DNA from: Granulibacter bethesdensis CGDNIH1
GTDB taxonomy: Bacteria > Pseudomonadota > Alphaproteobacteria > Acetobacterales > Acetobacteraceae
NCBI RefSeq assembly: GCF_000014285.2
Contig: NC_008343.2
Span: 1,390,501-1,454,500, forward strand
DNA: 64,000 nucleotides
Reading direction: 5' to 3'
Of the stretch, positions 27,940 to 37,178 are shown piece after piece. The position numbers and the translations under genes are program-made. Within the stretch, counting starts at the first letter, position 1. The number at the start of each line of letters is the position of its first letter. The notes beneath the pieces are model-generated. The model searched no databases. It saw only the letters and a program-made list of their open reading frames with translations, and had not been told where the DNA came from.

Positions 27940-28114
27940 TTTAAAGCCCGTTCGTCCCATCATTCCTGCATGATATTATCGTGTCACCGATGCAGGGAGC
28001 CACGCTGATCATTCATTCAGCAGGCAAGGAATGGAACGCCGGACAAAGATGACCCCGCCCGGAAACGACCTTTTACAGGGTGTTGCCGGACGGAGATTGC
28101 CTTGAAGTCAGGTT

Positions 28115-28891
28115 TCAGGCGGTGGCCTGTTCCGCTTCCGGCTCAGGCAGGATTTCCGGAGCCAACTCCTCGGCGGCACCGAGGTCACGGCCGGAAGCGA
28201 TCATCTCGGCGCTGATACCATCCAGCACAGCACTGGCAACCAGATCGCAATACATGGTGATGGCGCGGATGGCATCATCATTGCCCGGAATCGGATAGGT
28301 TACGCCGGACGGATCGGAGTTGCTGTCCAGAACCGCCACAACCGGAATGCCCAGCTTGTTGGCTTCTTCGACCGCCAGCTTTTCCTTGTTGGTGTCGATG
28401 ATGAAAAGGATGTCCGGCAGGCCGCCCATATCCTTGATGCCGCCCAGCGCGCGTTCCAGCTTTTCGCGGTCACGCGTAATGTCCAGCACTTCTTTTTTGG
28501 TCAGGCCGGTCGTGTCACCCGCCAGCATCTCGTCGATCTGACGCAGACGCTTGATGCTGCCTGTGATCGTTTTCCAGTTGGTGAGCATGCCGCCCAGCCA
28601 ACGGTGGTTAACGTAATACTGACCGCAACGCTGTGCAGATTCAGCGACGTATTCAGCCGCGGCGCGCTTGGTGCCGACGAACAGAACGCGTCCACCGCCC
28701 GCAACCACGTCGCGGATGGCGCGCAGGGAGCGGTCAAGCAGGGGAACGGTCTGCTGCAGGTCGAGAATATGAACCTGATTGCGCACACCGAAAATAAACG
28801 GCGCCATGCGGGGGTTCCACCGACGGGTGTGGTGGCCGAAATGGACGCCGGCTTCCAGCAGCTGGCGCAGGGTGAATTCGGGCATCGCCAT
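28115..28891 (-). CDS. rpsB: 30S ribosomal protein S2
   Basis: S2 binds late to the 30S subunit and is needed for S1 recruitment. The 258-residue protein begins [29 protein letters not shown], with the classic HFGH(Q/H)TRRWNP motif, then [30 protein letters not shown] and [31 protein letters not shown]. The C-terminal tail is acidic. The ATG at 28891 has AAGGAG 7 bases upstream. The leader upstream can form an H-type pseudoknot (28909-28963), described separately. Confidence 0.98.
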   Translation of the reverse strand: MAMPEFTLRQLLEAGVHFGHHTRRWNPRMAPFIFGVRNQVHILDLQQTVPLLDRSLRAIRDVVAGGGRVLFVGTKRAAAEYVAESAQRCGQYYVNHRWLGGMLTNWKTITGSIKRLRQIDEMLAGDTTGLTKKEVLDITRDREKLERALGGIKDMGGLPDILFIIDTNKEKLAVEEANKLGIPVVAVLDSNSDPSGVTYPIPGNDDAIRAITMYCDLVASAVLDGISAEMIASGRDLGAAEELAPEILPEPEAEQATA

Positions 28892-28908
28892 AAGCGTGCT
28901 CCTTTCGT

Positions 28909-28963
28909 CTTCTGGTTACACCTCCGCGGGGCTCAAGGCTTTTGGCACCAGAAGCGCCCCGCG
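28909..28963 (-). promoter_or_regulatory. Predicted H-type pseudoknot in the rpsB leader
   Basis: In minus-strand RNA, CGCGGGGC (28963-28956) pairs with GCCCCGCG (28932-28925), 8 bp, leaving a 23-base loop. Within that loop CTTCTGGT (28954-28947) is perfectly complementary to ACCAGAAG (28916-28909), which lies between the stem and the ribosome site (28899-28904). The two 8-bp helices interlock as an H-type pseudoknot ending 5 bases from the Shine-Dalgarno sequence. E. coli S2 is known to repress its own operon through a leader structure; whether this one does the same is inference. Confidence 0.6.
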
Positions 28964-29009
28964 TGCGAATTTGCCCATGCAGGGGACAGAATCACCTGCG
29001 GACCGGGCG

Positions 29010-29038
29010 GATATGGCGGAAGATGCCGTCCCTTGCAA
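29010..29038 (-). promoter_or_regulatory. Candidate rpsB-tsf promoter
   Basis: Minus strand TTGCAA (29038-29033) and CATATC (29015-29010) with a 17-base spacer, just after the dnaE stop. It would give a leader of about 110 bases that includes the pseudoknot. The -10 match is modest. Confidence 0.35.
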
Positions 29039-29063
29039 GCACCTCGTTGCAGGGCTGCGATGT

Positions 29064-32000
29064 TCAGACCTCCTCTACCCGCTCCACGCCCGGGATGAGT
29101 TTCAGGGCCTGCCCCAGACGAGGGGTGACATTGAAACCACCCGGAAGCTCGATTTCCATCTCCTGATCCTCATTGAGACGTGGAATCAGGACGACATGCC
29201 CCTTCCCCTTCGTATCCGGACGGGACAGCACCGCACGGATCTGCCCGATATCGGCATTGTCTTTCAGCCAGACGCGCATCATCCCGGCTGTGCCCCCCGC
29301 CGCATCATCGAGAGGCATAATGTCCTGAGCCGTAATGCGGATCGAATCCTCCCCTTCGGCCTTGATATCAGCAGTCACCAGCACACAGGCACCGATCCGC
29401 AGCGCGTCGCGGGAACGGGAAAGAACCTCACTGAACACCGTAATTTCATAGCTGCCGCCAGCATCGGACAGACGCACCCAGGCCATGCGGCTGCCGGTGC
29501 GGGTGGTACGCTCTTTCGCATTCACCACGCAGCCGGCCAGACGAACACGCTGATCGCCATGGCGCGCCGCATGTTCCTCGATCCGGTTGCTCGGAAGCAC
29601 CCTCAGCTTCTGCAACGTCACCGTATAGACGTCCAGCGGATGGGCGGTGAGATGAAAGCCGATGGCCTCGGCCTCGAAGCTCAGCCGCTCCATATCCGGC
29701 CAGTCGGGGCAGGATGGCAGACGCAATGGCTCCGGCGTACCGGCCCCCGCAAACAGCCCGATCTGGCCGGAGTTTTTTTCCTCCGATGCAGCCTGCGCCC
29801 GGCGCAGGATCATGTCCGCCGCGCCATGCACCGCAGCCCGGTTGGGTACCAAGGAGTCGAAGGCACCTGCCCGCGCCAGATTTTCGATCTGCATGCGATT
29901 GAGCTGGCGTGGGTCAACCCTGGCTGCGAAATCCGCCAGATCGGTGAAGGCTTGTTCGCCACGCGCAGCGACCACTGCCTCCATCGCGGACAGACCGACC
30001 CTCTTGATCGCGGCCAGAGCATAGCGGATGGCAAGCCTGCCATCCTCCCTCTGCTCGACCCTGAAATCTGCTGCCGAGCAGTTGATATCCGGGGGCAACA
30101 CCGAAATACCCAGCCTGGTCGCTTCCTGCCGCAAGGCTGCGAGCTTGTCCGTATTATTGATCGCCAGACTCATGCAGGCAGCCAGAAACGGCTCCGGATA
30201 ATTGGCCTTCATATAGGCCGTCTGGTAGGCAACCAGCGCGTAGGCGGCAGCGTGAGATTTATTGAAGCCGTAATCGGCGAACTTGACCATCAGGTCGAAA
30301 ATCTCGCCTGATTTGGCATCCGGGATGCCGCGTTTGGAGGCTCCCTCGGCAAAGATGGAACGATGGGTTTCCATCTCCGCACGGATTTTCTTGCCCATGG
30401 CACGGCGCAGGCTGTCCGCCGCCCCCAGCGAGTAGCCCGCCAGTTTCTGGGCGATCTGCATGACCTGTTCCTGATAGACCATGATGCCGTAGGTCTCGCC
30501 GAGAATATCGCGAATATCTTCGTGCGGCGGCTCCCAGGCTTCGCCATGTTTGCGCTGGCAGTAGGCGGGGATATTCGCCATCGGGCCAGGGCGATACAGC
30601 GCGACCGCGGCAATCAGATCCTCGAAACGGTCTGGGCGCATCTGCCGCAGCACATCCCGCATGCCCTGACTTTCAAACTGGAATACACCACCCGCATCGC
30701 CACGCTGGAGCATCTGATAGGTACGTTCGTCATCCAGTGGCACATGCGCCAGATCGACACTCACCCCCAGACCGGCCAGAAATTTTACGGCCCGTTGCAG
30801 GATGGTCAGAGTCGTCAGGCCGAGGAAGTCGAATTTCACCAGCCCGGCATTCTCGACATGCTTCATCGAGAACTGCGTGACGAGAAAATCGGATTTCGGA
30901 TCGCGGTAAAGCGGCACCAGCTCCACCAGCGGCCGGTCTCCGATCACTACACCGGCGGCATGGGTACTGGCATGGCGGTACAGCCCCTCGATCTGCAAAG
31001 CGATTTCAAGCAGGCGTTTGACCGCTTCGTCGCTCTCCCGCATCTGTTGCAGACGAGGCTCTCCGTCGATGGCTTCCTGCAAGGTCGGCGGCTTGGCGGG
31101 ATTGTTCGGGATCAGCTCCGCGACCTTGTTGACCTGACCGAAGGGCATCCCCAGCACACGACCGACATCGCGCACGGCGGCTTTTGCCTGCAGCTTACCG
31201 AAGGTGATGATCTGCGCCACGCGGTCACCACCATACTCACCACGTACATAGCTGATGACTTCGTCACGCCGGTCCTGGCAGAAATCGATATCGAAATCCG
31301 GCATGGAGATACGATCCGGATTCAGGAACCGCTCGAACAGGAGATTGAACCGCAGCGGGTCCAGATCGGTGATCGTCAGCGCCCATGCCACCACTGAACC
31401 GGCACCTGATCCGCGCCCCGGCCCCACCGGAATATCGTTCGCCTTGGCCCACTGGATGAAGTCGGCGACGATCAGGAAATAACCGGGGAACCCCATGCGG
31501 GCGATGACATCCAGCTCGTAATCCAGCCTTTCGCGATAGCGGGCACGATCCTCCGGCCCTGCCCCGACATCTTCCATTCGCCGCTCAAGGCCTTCAACGG
31601 CCATAGCGCGGACGGTCTCATCCTCCGTCTGCCCTTCATGTACTTTCGGGCAGACCGGCAGCAGTGGTTTACGAGTCTCCGCCATCACCACACAGCTACG
31701 GGCAATCGCGATTGTGTTGTCGCAAGCCTCCGGCAGATCGGAAAACAGGGCGCGCATCATTTCCGGTGGTTTGAACCAATGGTCCGGTGTGACGCGGCGG
31801 CGATCCGTCTCCGACAGCACCCGTCCTTCGGCGATACAGAGCAGCGCATCATGCGCCTCATACATGTCCGGCTGAGCGAAATAGCAGTCATTGGTGGCCA
31901 CCAAGGGCAAGCCAGCCGCATCCGCCAGAGCAATCAGGCCCGGCTCGATCGCTTTCTCGAGTCTCAGACCATGCCGATGCAGCTCGATCACCGTGCGATC

Positions 32001-32495
32001 AGGAAAAGCCTCCTTCAGTACGGCCAGTAACCGTTCGGCCTCCCCCTTCTGCCCCTCCGCCAATAGACGGGCCAGCGGTCCTGAGGTGCCCCCAGTCAGC
32101 AGCATCACCCCCTCCGCATGCGCCAGAATCGTCTCCAACGGCAGTTGCGGCTTCGCCCCCGGCTCGCCCTGAAGAAAACCCAGCGATGATAAACGCTGGA
32201 TATTCGCCAGACCCGCCTCATCCCGCGCCAGCAAAACCAGTTGATCAGGCGGCAGACGTTGTTGTTGCTCAGGCCGGGCCAGACCGATCTGACAGCCAAT
32301 GATCGGCTGCACTCCCTTTCCGGCACAGGCCTGACTGAACTCCAGAATGCCGAACAGATTGCCGCTATCCGTCATCGCGACAGCAGGCATGGCCATTTGC
32401 CGCGCCAAAGCCGGGATTTTATCGGTCTTGATCGCACCTTCGCTCAAAGAATAAGCGGAATGAACCCGCAGATGGACGAAATTCGCGTGCGCCAT
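29064..32495 (-). CDS. dnaE: DNA polymerase III alpha subunit
   Basis: Replicative polymerase catalytic subunit of 1143 residues. It begins with the PHP domain (FVHLRVHSAYSLSEGAIK), followed by the polymerase palm with the catalytic aspartates in RISMPDFDIDFCQDRRDEVI near residue 395, the fingers region FQFESQGMRDVLRQMRPDRFEDLIA, the tandem helix-hairpin-helix, an OB fold (VRLAGCVVNAKERTTRTGSRMAWVRLSD) near residue 975, and a C-terminal domain. Length and order match DnaE1, not the error-prone DnaE2. It stands alone between rpsB downstream and the divergent repeat-protein gene upstream. Confidence 0.98.
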   Translation of the reverse strand: MAHANFVHLRVHSAYSLSEGAIKTDKIPALARQMAMPAVAMTDSGNLFGILEFSQACAGKGVQPIIGCQIGLARPEQQQRLPPDQLVLLARDEAGLANIQRLSSLGFLQGEPGAKPQLPLETILAHAEGVMLLTGGTSGPLARLLAEGQKGEAERLLAVLKEAFPDRTVIELHRHGLRLEKAIEPGLIALADAAGLPLVATNDCYFAQPDMYEAHDALLCIAEGRVLSETDRRRVTPDHWFKPPEMMRALFSDLPEACDNTIAIARSCVVMAETRKPLLPVCPKVHEGQTEDETVRAMAVEGLERRMEDVGAGPEDRARYRERLDYELDVIARMGFPGYFLIVADFIQWAKANDIPVGPGRGSGAGSVVAWALTITDLDPLRFNLLFERFLNPDRISMPDFDIDFCQDRRDEVISYVRGEYGGDRVAQIITFGKLQAKAAVRDVGRVLGMPFGQVNKVAELIPNNPAKPPTLQEAIDGEPRLQQMRESDEAVKRLLEIALQIEGLYRHASTHAAGVVIGDRPLVELVPLYRDPKSDFLVTQFSMKHVENAGLVKFDFLGLTTLTILQRAVKFLAGLGVSVDLAHVPLDDERTYQMLQRGDAGGVFQFESQGMRDVLRQMRPDRFEDLIAAVALYRPGPMANIPAYCQRKHGEAWEPPHEDIRDILGETYGIMVYQEQVMQIAQKLAGYSLGAADSLRRAMGKKIRAEMETHRSIFAEGASKRGIPDAKSGEIFDLMVKFADYGFNKSHAAAYALVAYQTAYMKANYPEPFLAACMSLAINNTDKLAALRQEATRLGISVLPPDINCSAADFRVEQREDGRLAIRYALAAIKRVGLSAMEAVVAARGEQAFTDLADFAARVDPRQLNRMQIENLARAGAFDSLVPNRAAVHGAADMILRRAQAASEEKNSGQIGLFAGAGTPEPLRLPSCPDWPDMERLSFEAEAIGFHLTAHPLDVYTVTLQKLRVLPSNRIEEHAARHGDQRVRLAGCVVNAKERTTRTGSRMAWVRLSDAGGSYEITVFSEVLSRSRDALRIGACVLVTADIKAEGEDSIRITAQDIMPLDDAAGGTAGMMRVWLKDNADIGQIRAVLSRPDTKGKGHVVLIPRLNEDQEMEIELPGGFNVTPRLGQALKLIPGVERVEEV

Positions 32496-32593
32496 GTGCC
32501 CCGATCAAACCTCTTGAACCATCGCAACAAGCCGGAATTACCCGAAAAGGTCGGAAAATAACCAGAAAATCGACGGTTTTGATAAAATCATCC

Positions 32594-32616
32594 GTTTCAC
32601 CGTCTTGGAGTGAAAC
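32594..32616. repeat. Inverted repeat between dnaE and the small repeat-protein gene
   Basis: GTTTCAC (32594-32600) and GTGAAAC (32610-32616) form a perfect 7-9-7 inverted repeat in the divergent intergenic region, suited to a dimeric regulator of either gene. Confidence 0.4.
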
Positions 32617-32705
32617 AGACAGTCGTTTACAGTCCCGCCGCTGACGATTCATCGCCAGTGCGGCGCGATGCGTCGCGTGACAGACCTGCCATGCGGAGCC
32701 CGCTG

Positions 32706-33251
32706 ATGGACACTACCCTTGATCGTAACCGCGTTCTAGCCGCTCATGGACATCATGAGGGGCTGTTGTTCGCGCTCAACGCCATTGAAGCAACCCCTTC
32801 CTATGGTGGCCATTACCTTCAGCTTGGCAATCTGCTGGCGTCCCTCGGCGACCATTCCTCAGCTTCTTCAGCTCTGGGCCGCGCTGAAAGCCTGCTCGGG
32901 GCCGATGTAAGCGGTGTGCATGAAGGTCTTCTGTTTGCCCGGAACGCTATCAAGGCATCTCCGGATTATGCTGGCGGCTATGTCCGTCTGGGCAATCTGC
33001 TGCATGCGCTCGGTCAGAAGGCGGAAGCCACCGAAGCCTTCAGGACCGCGCTCCGGATTGATCCGAAAGGTCTCGATGCGCAGCGTTTCCTCAATCTGGC
33101 AGAAGGTAAGGTCTCTTCGGCCGCGAAGCCAATTGCTCAGGGCACTGCCTCCCATGCTGCCCCGTCCCGTCCGGCACCGCATCGTCCTGCAACACCGGCA
33201 CCGAAGGAAGGATTCTTCCGTCGTTTGCTGCGTGGCCTGTTCGGCGGCTGA
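32706..33251 (+). CDS. Small TPR-like repeat protein, function unknown
   Basis: A 181-residue protein that I do not recognise as a named family. Two copies of a 55-residue unit are plain: HEGLLFALNAIEATPSYGG at residue 17 and HEGLLFARNAIKASPDYAG at residue 72, each followed by LGNLL..LG, a TPR-like helix pair. A Pro/Ala-rich linker (about 140-167) then leads to a basic amphipathic end, EGFFRRLLRGLFGG, which could bind membrane or a partner. I take the ATG at 32706, which has GGAG 7 bases upstream; the frame also offers ATG 32691 and GTG 32610. It is divergent from dnaE and convergent with lolD, with a shared terminator. A cytoplasmic scaffold or assembly role is only a guess. Confidence 0.75.
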   Translation: MDTTLDRNRVLAAHGHHEGLLFALNAIEATPSYGGHYLQLGNLLASLGDHSSASSALGRAESLLGADVSGVHEGLLFARNAIKASPDYAGGYVRLGNLLHALGQKAEATEAFRTALRIDPKGLDAQRFLNLAEGKVSSAAKPIAQGTASHAAPSRPAPHRPATPAPKEGFFRRLLRGLFGG

Positions 33252-33276
33252 AGCAGGTTTATAGACAGATCAGCAG

Positions 33277-33304
33277 AAAAACCGGCTCATGAGCCGGTTT
33301 TTTT
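33277..33304. terminator. Bidirectional intrinsic terminator between the repeat-protein gene and lolD
   Basis: ACCGGCTC (33281-33288) pairs with GAGCCGGT (33291-33298), flanked by A-tract and T-tract. It sits 26 bases past the plus-strand stop and 25 past the lolD stop, so it serves both convergent genes. Confidence 0.9.
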
Positions 33305-33328
33305 ATATCGTTTTGAAAACACCTCTGT

Positions 33329-34018
33329 TCAGGCAGGAACGATTTGCCCCTCACGGATGGTGACCTGACGATCCATCCGGCCTGCAAGATCAGGATTATG
33401 TGTGGCAATCAGGGCCGCCACGTTCTGATTCCGGACGGCACTCAGTAAAGCCGAAAACACGGTCTCGGCGGTATGAATATCGAGATTTCCGGTCGGCTCA
33501 TCGGCCAGCAGCACGGCAGGGCCGTTCGCCAGCGCCCGTGCGATGGCAACACGCTGTTGCTCCCCCCCCGACAGCATACCCGGCAGATGCGAGGCGCGAT
33601 GCTGCAAGCCAAATGCACTCAGAAGAGTCAGAGCATGCTGCTCCGCCTGCCTGCGTGTTCTGCCCGCAATCATTTGCGGCAGAACGACGTTTTCCAGTGC
33701 GGAAAACTCCCCAAGCAAATGATGGAATTGATACACGAAGCCCAGATGATCGCGCCGCAGCGCGGTTCTGGCCGTATCGGACAGACCGCCGGCATCATGG
33801 CTGCCAATCCAGACCCTGCCCTCATCCGGTTTTTCAAGCAAACCGGCCAGATGCAGCAAAGTCGACTTGCCCGTACCCGAGGGCGCTACCAGCGCCACGA
33901 TTTCACCCGGTCGCAGCTCCAGATCGGCATGATCGAGGACCACCAGTTCCTGGTCACCACTGCGATAACGACGTGCGACCTGCTCCAGCCGCAGGGCACA
34001 GGAAGGGTAATCACTCAT
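33329..34018 (-). CDS. lolD: Lipoprotein-releasing ABC transporter ATPase
   Basis: A 229-residue ATPase that drives extraction of outer-membrane lipoproteins from the inner membrane. Walker A is [20 protein letters not shown] near residue 44, the signature is [15 protein letters not shown] near 150, Walker B is [13 protein letters not shown], and the switch His is in [13 protein letters not shown]. Walker A has Ala-Pro in place of the usual Gly-Pro, a conservative change. It overlaps the permease gene by 8 bases. The E/D pattern and the DEPTGNLD motif place it in the LolD/MacB branch, and the paired permease settles LolD. Confidence 0.94.
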   Translation of the reverse strand: MSDYPSCALRLEQVARRYRSGDQELVVLDHADLELRPGEIVALVAPSGTGKSTLLHLAGLLEKPDEGRVWIGSHDAGGLSDTARTALRRDHLGFVYQFHHLLGEFSALENVVLPQMIAGRTRRQAEQHALTLLSAFGLQHRASHLPGMLSGGEQQRVAIARALANGPAVLLADEPTGNLDIHTAETVFSALLSAVRNQNVAALIATHNPDLAGRMDRQVTIREGQIVPA

Positions 34019-35264
34019 GACGCAAAGCCTCGACAGGATCGGTGCGGGCCGCGCGCCAACTGGGATAGAGTGTCGCCAGCACCGAAAGGATCAGGGCGAG
34101 CAGCACGGTTTTGATCACCTCCGCCCAATCCACCGTATCCGGCAAAGCAGTCAGCATGAAAACCGATGAATCAAACACCTGCCCGCCACTGATATTTTCA
34201 ATCCAGTGCTGAATGGCAACGATGTTCCGGCAGATCGCAATGCCGATGACTGTGCCGATTACCGTACCGCTGATGCCGATAAAGGCGCCACACATCAGAA
34301 AAATGCGCATGACGGCCCCGCTTGATGCCCCCATGGTGCGCAGAATGGCAATGTCGCGGCGCTTGTCCTTGACCAGCATGATCAGGGAGGAAATCACGTT
34401 GAACGCCGCCACCAGAATGATCAGTCCCAGCACGATGAACATCGTGTCCTGCTGCACCCTCAGCACACCAAGCAGCAGATCATTGCTGTGCCGCCAGTCC
34501 CGTGCAAACGCTTTCTGGCCGTTCAGGGCCTGACGCAGGTCAGGCACGATCGCATCCACCTGATCAGGCTGATGCACACGGATTTCGATCCCGGTCGCAC
34601 CATCCGGCTTCTGGAAGAAAATCTGTGCCGCATGCAAAGGCAAAAATACGACGCCGCTGTCGTACTGGCTCAGCCCGGCCGAGAACACCGCTACCACCCG
34701 ATAGGTCGCAACCCGTGGAATGACCCCGATGGCCGTCGCCGCCCCTTCTTTCGCGAGCAGAGTCACCGGATCACCGGGACGGAGCCGGAATCTCTGCGCC
34801 AGCCCCGCCCCTATCGCAATGGCGTCATCGCCTTTCAGATCATCCAGCGATCCCATGACGATATGGCCGCCAATCGCGGGCATGGCGGCAATGTCTTTCG
34901 GCTCCATCCCCCGCACCAGCACACCGGTTGAACCACCAGCATCCGTGCTCAGCAGAACCTGTCCCTGAATCATGGGCATGGCTGAGGCCACCTGCGGCAG
35001 CGCCTTCAACCGCGAGACAATCGCCTGATAATCATGCAGTTGCTCGCCCGCATAAGCCTCGATCTCCGCATGCCCGTTCACGCCAAGCATGCGGTTCACG
35101 ATATCCTGACGAAAACCACTCATCACGCTGGACACGACGATCAGCGTCGCCACCCCCAAGGCAATGCCGATCAGTGAGAACAACGCAATCACCGATACGA
35201 AGCGCTCTCCCTTGCGGGCACGCAAATACCGTGCGGCAACAGCCCGTTCAAAGGCGTTGAACAA
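34011..35264 (-). CDS. Lipoprotein-releasing ABC transporter permease (LolC/LolE family)
   Basis: A 417-residue permease with the MacB-like fold: one N-terminal helix preceded by [44 protein letters not shown], a large periplasmic domain (about 60-260), and three C-terminal helices ([37 protein letters not shown], and the last before [19 protein letters not shown]). The MSGFR motif after helix 1 is a LolC/E hallmark. Only one permease gene is present, so it may act as a homodimer, as reported for single-permease Lol systems. It lies 2 bases after proS and overlaps lolD. Confidence 0.92.
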   Translation of the reverse strand: MFNAFERAVAARYLRARKGERFVSVIALFSLIGIALGVATLIVVSSVMSGFRQDIVNRMLGVNGHAEIEAYAGEQLHDYQAIVSRLKALPQVASAMPMIQGQVLLSTDAGGSTGVLVRGMEPKDIAAMPAIGGHIVMGSLDDLKGDDAIAIGAGLAQRFRLRPGDPVTLLAKEGAATAIGVIPRVATYRVVAVFSAGLSQYDSGVVFLPLHAAQIFFQKPDGATGIEIRVHQPDQVDAIVPDLRQALNGQKAFARDWRHSNDLLLGVLRVQQDTMFIVLGLIILVAAFNVISSLIMLVKDKRRDIAILRTMGASSGAVMRIFLMCGAFIGISGTVIGTVIGIAICRNIVAIQHWIENISGGQVFDSSVFMLTALPDTVDWAEVIKTVLLALILSVLATLYPSWRAARTDPVEALRHE

Positions 35265-35266
35265 GA

Positions 35267-36589
35267 TCAGACAGACTCCCGAATACGCGCCAGAGCATCC
35301 TCGACCGTCAATTCCACCCGCTCACCGGTGCGGCGACGCTTCAGTTCGACACGCCCGGCAGCCGCTCCACGCGGGCCGATCACCACCTGCCACGGATGCC
35401 CCATCAGATCGGCATCGGCGAATTTCACCCCCGCACGTTCGTCACGGTCATCATACAGGGCATGGCGCACACCGATCCGTCGATACACATCTTCGGCCAT
35501 GGCATCGCAGGCCGCATCACCGTTTTTCAGGTTCAGCACCGCAGCCCTGAACGGCGCGATGCTGTCCGGCCAGATGATGCCTGCCTCATCATGGCTCGCC
35601 TCGATCACTGCCGCGACCATGCGACTGACACCAATCCCGTAGCTGCCCATTTCAGGATGCAGCTTCTGCCCGTCACGACCTGCAACCGTCATATTCAAGG
35701 CTTTGGAGTATTTAGTGCCGAAATAGAAAATATGCCCGACCTCAATCCCCCGCCCGGTACGACGACGCGCTTCCGGCAAGGCCTCATAGGCTGCTGTATC
35801 GTGCTTCTCGTCAGTAGCAGCGTAATGGCCTGTGATCGTCTGGAAAAAACGCTCCAGATCCGCATCGGAATCGACATTGAAAGACGCACCGGACCAGTCG
35901 ATTTCCTCGAACGCTGCGTCGTAAAAGACCTCGCTCTCCCCGGTGGGAGCAAGAATAATGAATTCATGACTCAGATCGCCACCGATCGGGCCTGTATCGG
36001 CCAGCATCGGAATCGCCTTGACGCCCAGACGCTGGAATGTGCGCATATAAGACAGCATGATACGACGATAGCTGCGCACCGCTCCCGCATAATCGAGATC
36101 AAAGCTGTAGCCGTCCTTCATCAGGAACTCACGGCCACGCATCACACCGAAGCGGGGGCGAATTTCGTCGCGGAACTTCCACTGAATCTGGTAGGCCATC
36201 TGCGGCAGTTCACGATAGCTCTTGACCGAATGGCGGTAGATATCGGTGATCACTTCCTCATTGGTCGGCCCGTAGAGCAGATCACGCTCATGCCGGTCCT
36301 TCAGCCGCAGCATTTCGGGGCCGTACGCATCGTAACGACCGCTTTCCCGCCAAAGATCAGCCGACTGGATGGTCGGCATCAGCACTTCCTGAGCGCCGAT
36401 CCCGGCCTGCTCATCGCGCACGATATTGGCAATGGCGTTCAGCACGCGCAGCCCGGCCGGCAGCCAGGCATAAATACCGGCGGCTTCCTGCTGGATCAGA
36501 CCAGCACGTAACATCAACCGGTGCGAGGCAATCTGGGCCTCGGCGGGTGTTTCCTTGAGGGTGGGAATCAGGGCACGGGAAAGGCGCAT
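35267..36589 (-). CDS. proS: Prolyl-tRNA synthetase (short alphaproteobacterial form)
   Basis: Class II synthetase that charges tRNA-Pro. The 440-residue protein begins [32 protein letters not shown], with motif 2 around [26 protein letters not shown] and motif 3 around [15 protein letters not shown]. The length and the direct run from motif 2 to motif 3 show that the editing insertion domain of the E. coli type is missing or minimal, as in alphaproteobacteria. I use the ATG at 36589; a GTG at 36604 is an alternative, and the frame is open upstream to 36766 through a terminator hairpin, so earlier starts are unlikely. The strong hairpin 79 bases upstream raises the question of how it is transcribed. 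Confidence 0.95.
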
Positions 36590-36667
36590 GGGTTCATCCG
36601 TCACAAAAAGCCTGCGGACCCTACAATTCCCTCGTTCCTGCCGCCAGTCTCCGCAGAGGCCGCACAT

Positions 36668-36702
36668 AAAAAAAAGGCCCGCGCGCATCAGCGCAGCGGG
36701 CC
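36668..36702 (-). terminator. Very strong intrinsic terminator between the DUF1467 gene and proS
   Basis: GGCCCGC (36676-36682) pairs with GCGGGCC (36696-36702), extended by GCGC/GCGC around an ATCA loop with one bulged base, and followed on the minus strand by eight T (36675-36668). It ends the transcript from upstream or a small RNA, and lies 79 bases before the proS start. Confidence 0.9.
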
Positions 36703-36792
36703 AAAGTTTAGGGAGGAAACGCCAGTCACACGGCAGAAAGAGGAACACCCTCTCTCTGGGGCCCATTATCGGTGCACCGCGCAGGGATGGCC
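36668..36792 (-). ncRNA. Candidate structured small RNA or proS leader with an anti-Shine-Dalgarno loop
   Basis: Upstream of the terminator the minus-strand transcript folds a 10-bp hairpin: CAGAGAGAGG (36758-36749) with CCTCTTTCTG (36743-36734). Its one non-canonical position is a G-U wobble only in minus-strand RNA. Next comes GTTTCCTCCCTAAAC (36720-36706), a weak 4-bp stem that presents CCTCCCT, an anti-Shine-Dalgarno sequence, in its loop. A third imperfect pairing (GCCAT near 36791 with ATGGGC near 36766) lies at the 5' side. The 5' end and promoter are not visible; an AT-rich stretch at 36797-36885 precedes it. It resembles in layout the CCUCCUCCC-loop small RNAs of alphaproteobacteria, but this is inference. 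Confidence 0.5.
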
Positions 36793-36885
36793 AGCAATTT
36801 TCTCTCTTTTTTGACTGAAAAATAAGCGTTTAAAACAGAAAAAGCCTATTTTTTAACTATCTGAATATGAATAGAAGTCATTTGA

Positions 36886-37158
36886 TTAATCTTTGGGCAG
36901 CGCAAGCCATCCACTTCGGAAACTGAGGTAGTCGCTGTTAATGACAGTCATGAAAATGCCCCACACCACGATGGAGATCAGGGTCGTCAGCAAAGCTTTT
37001 TTCAGAATTTGCGGATTTTCGGGTGTACCGCGCCACCCGCTGACATCATCAGCCTCCTGTCTGGTGCGGGTACCCAGCGGCAGAATGGCAAAAAGCAGGG
37101 TCCACCAGATCAACGCATACAGCACGATCGCCGTGAACCAGCCGATATGACGAAACAT
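36886..37158 (-). CDS. DUF1467 family membrane protein
   Basis: A 90-residue protein with two membrane helices (WFTAIVLYALIWWTLLFAILPLG at residues about 7-29 and ALLTTLISIVVWGIFMTVI at about 55-73) separated by the conserved TRTRQEADDVSGWRGTPENP loop, a clear DUF1467 pattern. The function is unknown. It is a routine neighbour of proS and the rnj gene in alphaproteobacteria. It lies 20 bases after rnj and is followed by an AT-rich gap and the structured region before proS. Confidence 0.85.
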   Translation of the reverse strand: MFRHIGWFTAIVLYALIWWTLLFAILPLGTRTRQEADDVSGWRGTPENPQILKKALLTTLISIVVWGIFMTVINSDYLSFRSGWLALPKD

Positions 37159-37178
37159 CTGATGCCCCTGCCCTTTTT

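Noticed and set aside
36590-36720. T-box riboswitch for proS
   Set aside because: T-box leaders are essentially a Gram-positive feature, and I find no T-box consensus or specifier loop here.
36590-36766. N-terminal extension of proS
   Set aside because: The frame is open but crosses the strong terminator hairpin and encodes no synthetase sequence; family similarity starts at 36589.
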